A stretch of 58,105 nt of DNA from Propionivibrio sp. (GTDB taxonomy: Bacteria; Pseudomonadota; Gammaproteobacteria; Burkholderiales; Rhodocyclaceae), in NCBI GenBank assembly GCA_029975435.1, contig JARKPC010000112.1:1-58105 (forward strand). The letters are read 5' to 3'. Both the position numbers and the translations under genes were made by a program. Of the stretch, positions 14,102 to 24,445 are shown in pieces. The notes under the pieces were generated by a model. It saw only the letters and a list, made by a program, of their open reading frames with translations, was not told the origin of the DNA and made no database searches. Each line of letters starts with the position of its first letter. Within the stretch, counting starts at the first letter, position 1.

Positions 14102-16441
14102 TTAAGCGGAGGAGTGCTCTCCCAACCCCAACCATTTTTCCAGACAATCCGCCAGCGTCTCGATGACCACCGGCTTGGTCAGATAGTCGTTCATCCCGGC
14201 CGCCAAGCATTTTTCCCTGTCTCCGCTGAGCGCATGCGCCGTCATGGCCACAACAGTAGTCGCAATACCCATGCCACGCAAACGCCGCGTGGCCTCGTAG
14301 CCATCCATTTTTGGCATCTGGCAATCCATTAGGATGCAATCGTAAGCAACTTTTCTGGCCGACTCCACGGCTTCCAGCCCATCGCCTGCTTTGTCCACGC
14401 GACTGAAACCAAGTTTGGCGAGGATACCTACCAGAACCATTGCGTTTATTGCATTGTCCTCGACAAGCAGAATACGGACTCGCTGTTTCCAGTCGTCAGC
14501 GGACACAACCGCACCGCCTTCCGACCCCTTCTTCAGTACGGAACACCCAAGGATCGAATGCAGACTTTCGAGCAGCATCGCCCTTCGTACAGGTTTTTGC
14601 AGACAGCACGTTATCTCCGCCCGCTCAAAGCGCCGCACGTCACACTTGGATCCGGAAGGCAGACACAGGACGAGCGCCGCACCTGAGCGGAGAGTGAGAT
14701 CCATCAGCCGTGAGTCCGGTTTTTCCCCACCAACGCAGGCCATATCGCTATCGACTACAACGCAGCGGTAGGGTTTACCCTCCGCAAGTGCGGATTCGAC
14801 CCTATTCAGCACGCCGTCGACGTCAGGCGCTCCGTCGACCGCAAAACCCCAATTCGCGAGCAATGTCACCATTCCCGTCAGCGTCGTCTGATTGTCATCC
14901 GCAATCAAGACTCTCTCCCCGCGGAATCTGGCCAGATCCGGTACTTTTCGATCTCCTGAATACGAACCATCCACCGGCAGTTCCAGGATGACCTCCACGC
15001 CAAAAGTCGTTCCCCTATTCTCCTCGCTGCTCACGCTGATCTGTCCCCCCATCAGTTCGACGAGTTGTTTGCAGATCGCCAGGCCAAGACCAGTTCCACC
15101 ATACTTTCGCGTCGTGGTGGAATCTGCCTGCTCGAACGGGACGAATATTTTCGACAGCTTGTCGGGCGATATTCCGATGCCCGTATCCTGGACTTCGATA
15201 TGCAGGACGAGACACCCATCCTTGTCCGGCAACCTCTTAAAGCGCACAGAAATCCCTCCGGTAGAGGTAAACTTGAGCGCATTGCCGATCAGATTGGTCA
15301 ATATCTGACGAAGCCTCCCGGGATCGCCACGTAAAACAACTGGAACATCCGGAGCCACGCTCCAGGCATATTCAAGAGATTCTTCCGCTGCACGCAAGGC
15401 ATAGAGGTCGGCCAATTCCTCAAGCAAGTCCAGCAGATTGAAATCGACCACTTCCAATGACAATTTATTCGCCTCGATCTTGGAAAAATCGAGAATGTCG
15501 TTAATGATCGACAATAGCGATTCGGAACTGGATCGAATGATATCCAAGTAGCGTTTCTGCTCTGCATTGAGTGGCGTATCGCGCATCAAGGCAGCCACTC
15601 CCATGACACCGTTCATTGGCGTGCGGATTTCATGCGACATCATGGCCAGGAACGCTGCTTTGGCCTGATTGGCTAACTCGGCCTTTTCCCGAGCAGCGAT
15701 AAGATCCTGCTCGATCCGGATGCGTTCTGTGATGTCGTAGAACCCGAAAACGCGTCCGATGATGCGTTCTTCAAGGTACTGAGGAAGCGACTTGCACTGG
15801 AAGACACGGCCATCCTTGAGATGCAATATATCTTCAATCTCATTGCTCTCGACGATTTCCCTCAGTCTGCGTCGAATTAGATCCTCATCAATGACACTGG
15901 AAGAGATGAAATCGATGATTACCGCATCGTCTTGTCGGAGCAGAAGGTCTTCACCAAGTTGCCACATGGCGCTGAACAGCCTGTTCATACTGGCAATGCG
16001 CCCCTGCCAATCGATAACCAGGATACCGTTGCCCGTCGACTCGAGCGTGGCTCGGAGTTGCGACGTGGTACGTGCCAGATCTTCCTCAATGCGGTGGTCG
16101 TCTTGCACTTCGCGTGCCTGAATGAGCAACCAGCGCTGATCACCTTGTTCGACCATCCTGATCGATTTTGTGGCTGAACGCATCGATCCGTCCGCACACA
16201 AATACAACCCCTCACCGCCTTCGATGCGAGAATACTGCCCGGCGCGCACCTCTTCCCAATAAAAGACGTCCTGAAGAGCGCTTTCCACATCGAGGATCGT
16301 CTTTCCGAGCAGTTCTTCCTCACTGTATCCGAGGCACTGCGCCGCAACCTTATTGGCCAAGACAATCCGCAGATCCTGCGGTTCGACCAGAAATATCATC
16401 TGATCAGCATGATCGAGCACCAATCGTTCAAGGGCGTTCAT
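14102..16441 (-). CDS. Hybrid sensor histidine kinase, PAS-PAS-HK-REC-REC
   Basis: A 779-residue cytosolic hybrid kinase with no membrane helix. Two PAS-like domains (about 1-115 and 120-245) precede the HisKA box with His270 (AMMSHEIRTPMNG). The HATPase domain follows with LIGNALKFTS, DTGIGISPDKL and GTGLGLAICKQLVELMGG. The first receiver is divergent (ADDNQTTLTG, VVVDSDM) and the second is canonical (LLVEDNAINA, ILMDCQMPKMDGYEATRRLR, LTKPV). No HPt domain is visible, so phosphotransfer must go to a protein elsewhere. Its start overlaps the stop of the upstream HD-GYP gene by 4 nt, so the two likely work in one c-di-GMP pathway. Confidence 0.88.
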   Translation of the reverse strand: MNALERLVLDHADQMIFLVEPQDLRIVLANKVAAQCLGYSEEELLGKTILDVESALQDVFYWEEVRAGQYSRIEGGEGLYLCADGSMRSATKSIRMVEQGDQRWLLIQAREVQDDHRIEEDLARTTSQLRATLESTGNGILVIDWQGRIASMNRLFSAMWQLGEDLLLRQDDAVIIDFISSSVIDEDLIRRRLREIVESNEIEDILHLKDGRVFQCKSLPQYLEERIIGRVFGFYDITERIRIEQDLIAAREKAELANQAKAAFLAMMSHEIRTPMNGVMGVAALMRDTPLNAEQKRYLDIIRSSSESLLSIINDILDFSKIEANKLSLEVVDFNLLDLLEELADLYALRAAEESLEYAWSVAPDVPVVLRGDPGRLRQILTNLIGNALKFTSTGGISVRFKRLPDKDGCLVLHIEVQDTGIGISPDKLSKIFVPFEQADSTTTRKYGGTGLGLAICKQLVELMGGQISVSSEENRGTTFGVEVILELPVDGSYSGDRKVPDLARFRGERVLIADDNQTTLTGMVTLLANWGFAVDGAPDVDGVLNRVESALAEGKPYRCVVVDSDMACVGGEKPDSRLMDLTLRSGAALVLCLPSGSKCDVRRFERAEITCCLQKPVRRAMLLESLHSILGCSVLKKGSEGGAVVSADDWKQRVRILLVEDNAINAMVLVGILAKLGFSRVDKAGDGLEAVESARKVAYDCILMDCQMPKMDGYEATRRLRGMGIATTVVAMTAHALSGDREKCLAAGMNDYLTKPVVIETLADCLEKWLGLGEHSSA

Positions 16442-17724
16442 TTCTTGGATTGATCCTTGTTCGGAGCACTGGCGTCGAAGTAATAACTGACCTGTTTGCG
16501 CGGACTGAGGTAGTTGTAGATATCCCGGGGCAACTGAGCTGGCCGGATGCCCTTCGATATATTGACGTCCGCTTCGCTTTCCAGATCGACCAGAATCGCT
16601 GCTTCCTTAGGAATTTCTCTGTCGTAGACCATAACCATCGGCTTCATCGGCTTGGCAGTATTGATACTGAGGACGATACCGACCAACCCGTTCGAGAGCT
16701 GGACAATGGTACCCGGCGGATACACTCCCAGGCAGCGCACAAAAATCTGCAACAGTTTTGGATCGAACTTGGTTCGTAATTTGGCAAACAAGGTCGCCAA
16801 GGCCTCGTGCGGTGTCAGCGCATTCAGCACATTGGGAGGATTGCACAACTCGTCGTAATGATTGGCAATAGCCACGATACGAGCCAGAAAATTGATCGAT
16901 TCGCCCTTCAGTTTTTGCGGGTAACCGCTTCCGTCGGCCAATTCATGGTGTTCCTGGATTATTGCCAGTGTCGCTGAAGGCAAGCCCAGTTTCCGCCCGG
17001 CATCAACACCGTACTGGCAATGCAACTCATAGTAGTTGCGTTCGGCCTGAGTGAGCGGCTCCAGTTTCAGCAGAATCTTGGTTGGAACATCGCGGCGTCC
17101 GATATCGTGGAACAGCGCTCCCATGCCCAGTTGTTGAGCCGCGTCTGGTGAGAGCTTGATATCGCGCGCTATCATGAGGGAGAGCATCGTGACGTTCAAC
17201 GAATGAAAATACATCTCCTCACCCCCGACTTTGTCACCCATAACATGAATTGCCAGTTCCGGAGCGGAGAGCATTGAATCAGCGATCTGCCCGACCAGTC
17301 TGTTGGCCTGATCGATTGTTTCTTCCGGATGCGTGAGCAGATTCTTCTCAACGTTATGGATCGTTTTGGCGGTATCGACAAATGCGCGCTCGACCCGCAC
17401 GGCGGCTTCCCGCTGAACCCTTATTTTCTCTATCAACGCACGCTTCGCTGCAAGCGCCGGATGCTCGGTCATCACAGGTTGCTCTGGTTCTTTTTCCTCG
17501 GGAGGTTGTTCCGGCGCGTTGGATGACGACTTCAGATCGCTGCGAGCCGGGTCGTAACGCACCTTTTTGAGGCCGAGACTACGGATGATCCGAATCTGTT
17601 CCTCGTCTTTTATTTTGAAATTATTAAGCGCAAAGGGATGCTCAAACCACTTCATGTCGAGCAACACATACAGACCGATCTGAAGCTGGTCCACCGCGAT
17701 GTACGAGTTTTCATTTCGCTGCAT
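16438..17724 (-). CDS. HD-GYP cyclic-di-GMP phosphodiesterase
   Basis: A 428-residue protein. The N-terminal DUF3391-like region (IAVDQLQIGLYVLLDMKW) is followed by a Pro/Glu-rich linker and an HD-GYP domain. It contains HD at 206-207 (LFHDIGRRDVP), and the full HHE (259-261) plus DGSGYP (264-269) signature. All metal and GYP residues are present, so c-di-GMP hydrolysis is likely. The start at 17724 (MQRNENSYIAVDQL) is chosen because conservation begins there; the frame is open for 28 more codons. It is coupled by 4 nt to the hybrid kinase. Confidence 0.86.
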   Translation of the reverse strand: MQRNENSYIAVDQLQIGLYVLLDMKWFEHPFALNNFKIKDEEQIRIIRSLGLKKVRYDPARSDLKSSSNAPEQPPEEKEPEQPVMTEHPALAAKRALIEKIRVQREAAVRVERAFVDTAKTIHNVEKNLLTHPEETIDQANRLVGQIADSMLSAPELAIHVMGDKVGGEEMYFHSLNVTMLSLMIARDIKLSPDAAQQLGMGALFHDIGRRDVPTKILLKLEPLTQAERNYYELHCQYGVDAGRKLGLPSATLAIIQEHHELADGSGYPQKLKGESINFLARIVAIANHYDELCNPPNVLNALTPHEALATLFAKLRTKFDPKLLQIFVRCLGVYPPGTIVQLSNGLVGIVLSINTAKPMKPMVMVYDREIPKEAAILVDLESEADVNISKGIRPAQLPRDIYNYLSPRKQVSYYFDASAPNKDQSKK

Positions 17725-17932
17725 TGATGAAACGATCCCACTTGTCTGAAAATCCCAAGCAATCGTCGAAACGCCGGAGCTACTGGCCCAACATTTCACC
17801 AAGAACATAAAGAATGGCTGTCGGCCATTATGCCCGCTCGACCGGGCAATTATTCAAGCTTATCGCGCGGGACCGCCAAGGTAACGTCCCTCTCGCTCTC
17901 TGCCGGCGATCGAAGAATTCGCATTCGACGCA

Positions 17933-20464
17933 TCAAACCCCCGACCGCAATGCCTCCAGCGGGGTCTTCTGCATCAGCTTCGTCGCCGCAAACCAGCCGG
18001 CGCCCATGACCATGAGGGCACCGCCGAGCATGGCCAGTGGAGGCAGCCACCATTCGAGCGCAACTTCGAGATTGAACACCTTCCGGGCCAGTACCTGCCC
18101 GACTGCCATCGCCGCCAGGGAAGCAATCAAACCCGATAAGCCTCCGATAGCCGCGAATTCCGCGAGCACGGCCCGTTGCAGCTGCTCGCGCCGCGCTCCC
18201 AACGCGCGCATGATCGACAACTCGTAGCGCCGTTCCTCGGCGGCCGAAGCCAGCGCCGCATACAGCACGATGATGCCCGCCACCAGAGTGAAGAGAAAAA
18301 CGAACTGCACCGCCTGGGCCACTTGGTCCATGATCGATTGCAGTTGCCGCACGATGGCCGCCACGTCGATCACGGTGAGATTGGGAAACTCGCGCACCAG
18401 CCGGCTGACGAAATCGGTCTTATCCGAGGCCAGGTGGAAACTCGTTATCCAGCTGGCCGGATATCCTTCCAGAACTGCGGGCGGCGTCAGAACGAAGAAA
18501 TTCACGCGCATCGAATCCCAGTTCAGCTTGCGCAGCCCGACCACCTGCATGTCCACTGATTCGCCCGCCACCGAGAACTCCAGGCGATCGCCGACTTTCA
18601 ACCCGAGCGTTTGGGCCAGTCCGTCCTCGACCGAGGCAACGCCGCTGCCGGATTCCGACGCGGAAAACCAGCGCCCCGAGGTCACCGCGTTTCCGGCCGG
18701 AAGATCGAACCGGTAGGAAAGGTTGAACTCGCGTTCGACAAGCCGCTTGGCGCGCTCGTCCTCGTACCGCTCTGGACCAACCGGGGCACCATTCACCTTG
18801 ACAAGGCGCCCGCGCACCATCGGCGCAAACTCGGGAGCCAAACCGTCCGTGGCAAAAAACTGCCGCACCGCGTCGCGCTGGTCCGGTTGGATATTGACCA
18901 CGAAGCGGTTCGGCGCATCCGCCGGAATGGCTCTTTGCCACGCGTCCAGCAGTTCATTGCGCGTCACGGTCAACAACAGGAGGGCCATGAAACCAAGAGA
19001 CAAGGCCACGATCTGCACGATGCTCGCCGCCGTATGACGCTGCAGGCTGGCGATTCCGTAGCGCCAACCGAAGCTCGCCCTGCCCACATTTCCGGCGGAG
19101 GCAAGACGCAGGAGCCGGGTCAGGCGGATGGTCAGCCAAGCCAGGGCGGTGAAAACCAGCATGGCCGCGGTGAAGCCGCCGACGACGTAGATCCCCAGGC
19201 GCACCTCTCCCGCTACCCAGAACATCAGGCCGGCCAGGGATGCGAGTCCGGCAGCGTACCCGCCAACCAGCCGGGAAGGCGGCATCGCGCCGGAAAAGAA
19301 CTCGCGGCGCAGGACGCGCAAGGTGGAAACGCGACGCAACTGCAACAGCGGCGGCAAGGAAAAGCCGAACAGCAACAGCAACCCGATAAGAATCCCCTGG
19401 ATCGCGGGAAGCGGTCCCGGAGGCGGCAGTACCGTCGTCAGCAGTTGGGACAGCCACGCATGCAGCGCGAAATGCGCGAGATATCCGAGGACACATCCGA
19501 GAGTCGAAGCCAGCAGCCCAAGCAGGACGAATTGCCCGAGGTAAACGCGCAACAGAAAAGCCTGCGTCGCGCCAAGGCAACGCATCACGGCACACGGATC
19601 GAGATGACGCTGCATGTAACGCCGGGAAGCCAGCGATACGGCGACCGTCGCCAGCACCACCGTCAACAAGGCCGCCAACCCCAGGAAGCGCTGCGCTCTT
19701 TCGAGCGCTGTGCGTATCTCCGGCCTACCGTTCTCGGCATCCTCAATGCGCTGTCCACGTTCAAGTGTTTTATCAACAAATATACGAAACTCTTTGATTG
19801 ATTTATATTCTCCAGAAAACAGCAAGCGGTACGAAACACGGCTTCCCGGTTGGATCAGCCCTGTGGCCCCGAGATCACCAAGGTTCATCAGCAGGCGCGG
19901 GGCAACGCTGAAGAAATTGAGGCCGCGATCGGGTTCATAGGTGAGGATGGAGCCAACCAGCAACCGCAGATTTCCAACGGAAAGAGAATCCCCAACCCGG
20001 ATGCCCAGCAAGGACGCCAGCCGTTCATCGACCCATACGGTGCCCGCTGCGGGGATCTCCCTGGCCGGCGCGTCCGCCGCATTCGCTTCGCTGGACACGC
20101 GCAACGCTCCACGCAGCGGGTAACCCGGAGACACCGCCTTGATCTCCGCCAGTTGCGCCCGTGCCACATCACCCTCGCCGTACATGACCATGCTCGGAAA
20201 CGTGCGCGTCTCGGCCACGAGCAGCCCGCGCCGACGCGCATCTTCGGCGGTCGCCGACGGCCAGGGACGATCTGCGGTCAACAGCAGATCGGCGCCGAGC
20301 AGCTGGTTGGCCTCCAACGTGAGCGCCTGCCGCACCCGGTCGGTAAAAAAACCGACGGCAGTCAGCGCCGCTACGGCCACGACCAGCGCAGCCACCAGCA
20401 GGTGCAACTCGCCGGCCCGCGCATCGCGGCGCAACATGCGCAGGAGAAAAGTAACGGTGTTCAT
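17933..20464 (-). CDS. FtsX-like ABC transporter permease (YbbP type)
   Basis: An 843-residue inner-membrane permease with two FtsX/MacB-type core domains. One TM helix near the N-terminus is followed by a large periplasmic domain. A TM cluster follows (FLGLAALLTVVLATVAVSLASRRYM), then a second periplasmic domain and a final three-helix unit ending RRYELSIMRALGARREQLQ and LMQKTPLEALRSG. This is the architecture of YbbP, linked to export of lipophilic or lipoprotein cargo. The cognate ATPase (YbbA-like) is not in the window. The start is MNTVTFLLRMLRRDA at 20464; the 14 codons upstream are not conserved-looking. Confidence 0.85.
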   Translation of the reverse strand: MNTVTFLLRMLRRDARAGELHLLVAALVVAVAALTAVGFFTDRVRQALTLEANQLLGADLLLTADRPWPSATAEDARRRGLLVAETRTFPSMVMYGEGDVARAQLAEIKAVSPGYPLRGALRVSSEANAADAPAREIPAAGTVWVDERLASLLGIRVGDSLSVGNLRLLVGSILTYEPDRGLNFFSVAPRLLMNLGDLGATGLIQPGSRVSYRLLFSGEYKSIKEFRIFVDKTLERGQRIEDAENGRPEIRTALERAQRFLGLAALLTVVLATVAVSLASRRYMQRHLDPCAVMRCLGATQAFLLRVYLGQFVLLGLLASTLGCVLGYLAHFALHAWLSQLLTTVLPPPGPLPAIQGILIGLLLLFGFSLPPLLQLRRVSTLRVLRREFFSGAMPPSRLVGGYAAGLASLAGLMFWVAGEVRLGIYVVGGFTAAMLVFTALAWLTIRLTRLLRLASAGNVGRASFGWRYGIASLQRHTAASIVQIVALSLGFMALLLLTVTRNELLDAWQRAIPADAPNRFVVNIQPDQRDAVRQFFATDGLAPEFAPMVRGRLVKVNGAPVGPERYEDERAKRLVEREFNLSYRFDLPAGNAVTSGRWFSASESGSGVASVEDGLAQTLGLKVGDRLEFSVAGESVDMQVVGLRKLNWDSMRVNFFVLTPPAVLEGYPASWITSFHLASDKTDFVSRLVREFPNLTVIDVAAIVRQLQSIMDQVAQAVQFVFLFTLVAGIIVLYAALASAAEERRYELSIMRALGARREQLQRAVLAEFAAIGGLSGLIASLAAMAVGQVLARKVFNLEVALEWWLPPLAMLGGALMVMGAGWFAATKLMQKTPLEALRSGV

Positions 20465-20535
20465 TTCATTTCCGGACAAACGCCATTCAAACCAACGAGA
20501 ACGCAACGCCAGCCCGCGCTATGAGTCGCGAACGC

Positions 20536-21900
20536 TCACTCGAGTTCGCGCAGTCTTTGGAATGCCTCCTCCACCCGCCGCACCGCGATGATTTCCATGC
20601 CCGCGATCGACTGCTTCGGTTTGTTGGCTTCCGGAATCATCGCTCGAGTGAAACCGAGTTTCGCCGCTTCCTTGAGCCGCTCCTGTCCGCGTGGCGCGGG
20701 GCGAATCTCGCCCGCCAGTCCAACCTCTCCAAATACTATAAGTTTATTGGGCAACGCCTTGTTTTTTAGAGAAGAAACAATAGACAACAGAACTGAAAGA
20801 TCGGCTGCCGGTTCGCTGATCTTGACGCCTCCGACAGCATTGACGAACACATCCTGGTCGAAACAAAGGATCCCGGCGTGGCGATGCAATACGGCCAGCA
20901 GCATGGCCAGCCGCTGGGCATCGAGCCCGACCGTCAGCCGCCGGGGATTGCCATGCGCCTGGTCGACCAGCGCCTGGACTTCGACGAGCAGCGGCCGCGT
21001 TCCTTCCTGGGTCACCAGCACGCAGGACCCCGGAACATCCTGCCCATGCTGGGAAAGGAACATCGCCGACGGGTTGTTAACGCCTTTCAGCCCCCGGTCG
21101 GTCATGGCGAACACGCCAATCTCGTTGACCGCGCCGTAGCGGTTCTTCACCGCGCGGATCAGGCGGAAACTCGAGTGCGTGTCGCCCTCGAAATACAGCA
21201 CCGTATCGACGATATGCTCCAGCACACGCGGCCCGGCCAGGGCGCCTTCCTTGGTCACATGCCCGACGAGGATTACCGTCACCCCGGTCTGCTTGGCCAG
21301 GCGGGTGAGTTGCGCGGCACACTCGCGCACCTGCGCCACCGAACCGGGCGCCGAACTGAGTTGCTCCGACCACAGTGTCTGGATCGAGTCGATCACCGCC
21401 ACCTGTGGTTTTTCCGCCTGCAGCGTAGCCAGGATCTTTTCCAGGTTGATCTCGGCCAGCAACTTGAGACGCTTGGTATCCAGCGCCAGCCTCCGCGCGC
21501 GCAGCGCTATCTGCTGCCCCGATTCCTCCCCGCTGACGTAAAGTACGTGGCTGCCTTCCGACATCGCCGCCAGCGCCTGCAGCAACAGCGTGCTCTTGCC
21601 GATACCCGGGTCGCCGCCGATGAGCACCACCCCGCCGGCCACCAGGCCGCCGCCCAGCGCCCGGTCGAACTCGCCGATACCCGTCGGCAGCCGGTCCTCC
21701 TCGCGCGCCTCGATTTCCGAAAGTGTCTGCACCGTTGCCGTGCCCGCCAACGCGGCAAAACGACGCGACGACGACGGCGCCGATTCGGCCACGGTCTCGA
21801 CCAGCGTATTCCACACCCCGCATCCCGGGCACTGCCCCTGCCACTTCGACGATGTGGCGCCGCACTCGGTACAGGAGTAAACCGTCTTCGCCTTGGCCAT
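20536..21900 (-). CDS. radA: DNA repair protein RadA
   Basis: A 454-residue RecA-like branch-migration helicase for recombinational repair. It has an N-terminal zinc finger (CTECGATSSKWQGQCPGCG), Walker A (GGDPGIGKSTL), the RadA motif as KNRYG rather than the common KNRFG, and a C-terminal Lon-like domain (VSSLKNKALPNKLIVFGEVGLAGEIRP). The start is set by the MAKAKTVYSC finger sequence. It is 2 bp downstream of alr, so the pair is an operon. No SOS box is seen. Confidence 0.96.
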   Translation of the reverse strand: MAKAKTVYSCTECGATSSKWQGQCPGCGVWNTLVETVAESAPSSSRRFAALAGTATVQTLSEIEAREEDRLPTGIGEFDRALGGGLVAGGVVLIGGDPGIGKSTLLLQALAAMSEGSHVLYVSGEESGQQIALRARRLALDTKRLKLLAEINLEKILATLQAEKPQVAVIDSIQTLWSEQLSSAPGSVAQVRECAAQLTRLAKQTGVTVILVGHVTKEGALAGPRVLEHIVDTVLYFEGDTHSSFRLIRAVKNRYGAVNEIGVFAMTDRGLKGVNNPSAMFLSQHGQDVPGSCVLVTQEGTRPLLVEVQALVDQAHGNPRRLTVGLDAQRLAMLLAVLHRHAGILCFDQDVFVNAVGGVKISEPAADLSVLLSIVSSLKNKALPNKLIVFGEVGLAGEIRPAPRGQERLKEAAKLGFTRAMIPEANKPKQSIAGMEIIAVRRVEEAFQRLRELE

Positions 21901-21902
21901 CG

Positions 21903-22991
21903 TCAGTTCCCGACCTCGACCACCGGCACGCGCCGCGCCAGTGCGCAAAACAACTCGTAGCTGATGGTCCCGGCGGCGGCCGCCACCTCGTCGGCCGGCA
22001 AGCCGGCGCCCCACAGAACCACCGGGCTGTCGACGCCGGCCTCGGGAAGATCGGTCAGGTCGCAGGCCAGCATGTCCATCGATACCCGACCGACGGTCAC
22101 CGTCCGTTTTCCATTGACCAGGATCGGACTTCCGCTCGGTGCGTGTCGGGGATAACCGTCGGCATAGCCGCAGGCGACGACCCCTACCCGCGTCGGCCGG
22201 ACAGCCTCGAAGGTCCCCCCGTATCCCACACGCTCACCGGGCTGGATCTCTTGCACCGCGATGATGCGGCTGGTCAGCGTCATCACCGGTTTCAGGTCCA
22301 GGCTTTCGGCATCGACATCGGCAAAAGGGCTCCCGCCGTACAACATGATGCCCGGACGCACCCAACCGCGCACGGTTTGCGGGTGATGCAGAATGGCCGC
22401 CGAATTGGCCATGGAAACCGGGAGGTTCCAGCCTTCGGTCATCCGGCGAAATCTCTCGAGCTGCCAGTCGACACCGCGCGCGCCGTCGGATTCGGCAAAA
22501 TGCGTCATCAGCGTCACCGAGGCCACGGCGGAAGTCTCGGCGAGTTCGCGCCTGACGGCGGGAATGTCTTCCGGCTTGAAGCCGAGGCGGTTCATTCCGG
22601 TATTGAGCTTGAGGTAGATCGGGAAACGAACCGGCAGCGCGGCTTCGCGCATCATGCGCAACTGTTCAAGCCGATGGATCGCGGTGGTCAAACCGTACTC
22701 GGCGCAGACATACAGATCCTCGGGATCGAAAAAGCCTTCCAGCAGCAGGATTGGCTGCCTGAAACCGGCTTCGCGCAACGTAACGGCCGCCTCGATATCG
22801 AGCAGGGCAAATCCGTCGGCAACTTCCCTCAGTGCATTCGCCACGCGCATCAGGCCGTGACCATAGGCGTCGGCCTTGACGACCGCCCAGGCCTTGACGG
22901 GCTCACACGAAAACGAGTTCTGCTGCCTGGCGACGTGATAGTTGTGTCGAACGGCGGAGATGTCGATGACGGCTTGAATCGGGCGGGGCAT
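21903..22991 (-). CDS. alr: Alanine racemase
   Basis: A 362-residue PLP enzyme interconverting L- and D-alanine for peptidoglycan. The PLP lysine lies in VVKADAYGHGL and the catalytic tyrosine in RVGYGGTFEA. The C-terminal VSMDMLACDLTDLP and LWGAGLPADEVA complete the family pattern. The start MPRPIQAVIDISAVRHNY at 22991 matches family N-termini; 14 upstream codons are left out. It is divergent from lplT. Confidence 0.96.
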   Translation of the reverse strand: MPRPIQAVIDISAVRHNYHVARQQNSFSCEPVKAWAVVKADAYGHGLMRVANALREVADGFALLDIEAAVTLREAGFRQPILLLEGFFDPEDLYVCAEYGLTTAIHRLEQLRMMREAALPVRFPIYLKLNTGMNRLGFKPEDIPAVRRELAETSAVASVTLMTHFAESDGARGVDWQLERFRRMTEGWNLPVSMANSAAILHHPQTVRGWVRPGIMLYGGSPFADVDAESLDLKPVMTLTSRIIAVQEIQPGERVGYGGTFEAVRPTRVGVVACGYADGYPRHAPSGSPILVNGKRTVTVGRVSMDMLACDLTDLPEAGVDSPVVLWGAGLPADEVAAAAGTISYELFCALARRVPVVEVGN

Positions 22992-23160
22992 TGGGCGAAG
23001 GATTCCGGAAAAGAAACACGCGGTTTTCAGCAAAGGACAGCCTCATATTCTGCCCTAAAGGCGCCCATCCTGTCCGTCCGGAGTGTGAAATCGTCGACAC
23101 ATTCCCCCTTGGGTTTCATGGTATAAAGCCGACACTTGATAAAAGCGGTACCGGATTTCA

Positions 23161-24426
23161 ATGCCCTTCGGCTTCTATATCATCATGGCAGCGCAATTTT
23201 TTTCCGCGCTCGCCGACAACGCCCTGCTGATCGTCGCCATTTCCGCCCTGCGTGAGATGCACGCCCCGGCGGCTTACGAACCGCTGCTGAAAACCTTCTT
23301 TACCGTCTCCTACGTTGCCCTCGCCGCCTTCGTCGGCGCTTTCGCCGACTCGATGCCCAAATGGCGGGTCATGTTCATCAGCAACGCCATCAAGATCATC
23401 GGCTGCGCGATGATGTTCTTCTCCGTCCACCCGCTGGTGGCCTACGCCATCGTGGGGCTGGGTGCCGCCGCATACTCGCCGGCCAAGTACGGCATCCTCA
23501 CCGAATACCTGCCGCACCGCCTGCTGGTCATCGCCAACGGCTGGATCGAGGGCCTGACCGTCGGCGCCATCATTCTCGGCGTGGTCATCGGCGGAACGCT
23601 GATCCAGCCGGGCGTTGCCTATCATTTGCTCGATCTGGATTTCCCGTATATCGACACTGGCATCAACACCGTCGGCGAGATGGCGTTGTGCTTCGTCGCC
23701 GGCTTCTACATTCTCGCTTCGGTTTTCAACCTGTATATCCCGGACACCGGCGTCGACCACAAGGTGCTGCACAAGAACCCCTGGTACCTTATTCGTGAAT
23801 TCAACCACTGCCTGGTGCTGCTCTGGCGCGACCGTTTGGGTCAGATATCGCTGGCCGTCACCACCCTGTTCTGGGGGGCCGGCGCAACTCTGCAATTCAT
23901 CGTGATCAAGTGGGCCGAAGTCTCGCTCCATCTCGATCTATCGAAATCGAGCATGCTGCAGGGAGTCGTCGCAGTCGGCGTGGCGATGGGAGCCGTCGCG
24001 GCGGCCCGGGCCATCACCTTGCGGAAATCGGTAAGAGTCATCCCGCTCGGCATTGCCATGGGCATCATCGTGCTGGTGATGAACTTCGTGCATCACATGT
24101 GGCTGGCCGTCCCGCTACTGATCATCATCGGAGCACTTTCCGGGTATTTCGTCGTACCGATGAACGCACTGCTGCAACATCGCGGGCACATCCTGATGGG
24201 CGCCGGCCATTCGATCGCCGTGCAGAACTTCAACGAGAACCTGTCGATCCTGATCATGACCGGCTTCTACTACGTGATGGTCAAGGCCAACTTGTCGATC
24301 TACTGGGTCATCACGCTGTTCGGTGTGTTCGTCAGCGGATCGATGCTGCTCGTCAAACGCAAGCACGAGGCCAACCAGCGCGAACACGACGACGTGATCC
24401 ACCTCGACGACCACGCGACGCACTGA
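23161..24426 (+). CDS. lplT: Lysophospholipid transporter LplT
   Basis: A 421-residue MFS-type flippase with about 12 TM helices. It moves lysophospholipids, mainly lysophosphatidylethanolamine, across the inner membrane for reacylation. The N-terminus (FYIIMAAQFFSALADNALLI) and GLGAAAYSPAKYGILTEYLP are family-specific. In enterobacteria lplT is paired with the acyltransferase aas, which is absent here. A charged His/Asp-rich C-terminal tail follows the last helix. Confidence 0.9.
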   Translation: MPFGFYIIMAAQFFSALADNALLIVAISALREMHAPAAYEPLLKTFFTVSYVALAAFVGAFADSMPKWRVMFISNAIKIIGCAMMFFSVHPLVAYAIVGLGAAAYSPAKYGILTEYLPHRLLVIANGWIEGLTVGAIILGVVIGGTLIQPGVAYHLLDLDFPYIDTGINTVGEMALCFVAGFYILASVFNLYIPDTGVDHKVLHKNPWYLIREFNHCLVLLWRDRLGQISLAVTTLFWGAGATLQFIVIKWAEVSLHLDLSKSSMLQGVVAVGVAMGAVAAARAITLRKSVRVIPLGIAMGIIVLVMNFVHHMWLAVPLLIIIGALSGYFVVPMNALLQHRGHILMGAGHSIAVQNFNENLSILIMTGFYYVMVKANLSIYWVITLFGVFVSGSMLLVKRKHEANQREHDDVIHLDDHATH

Positions 24427-24445
24427 TCCGGTCTTCTGTTTCCGT

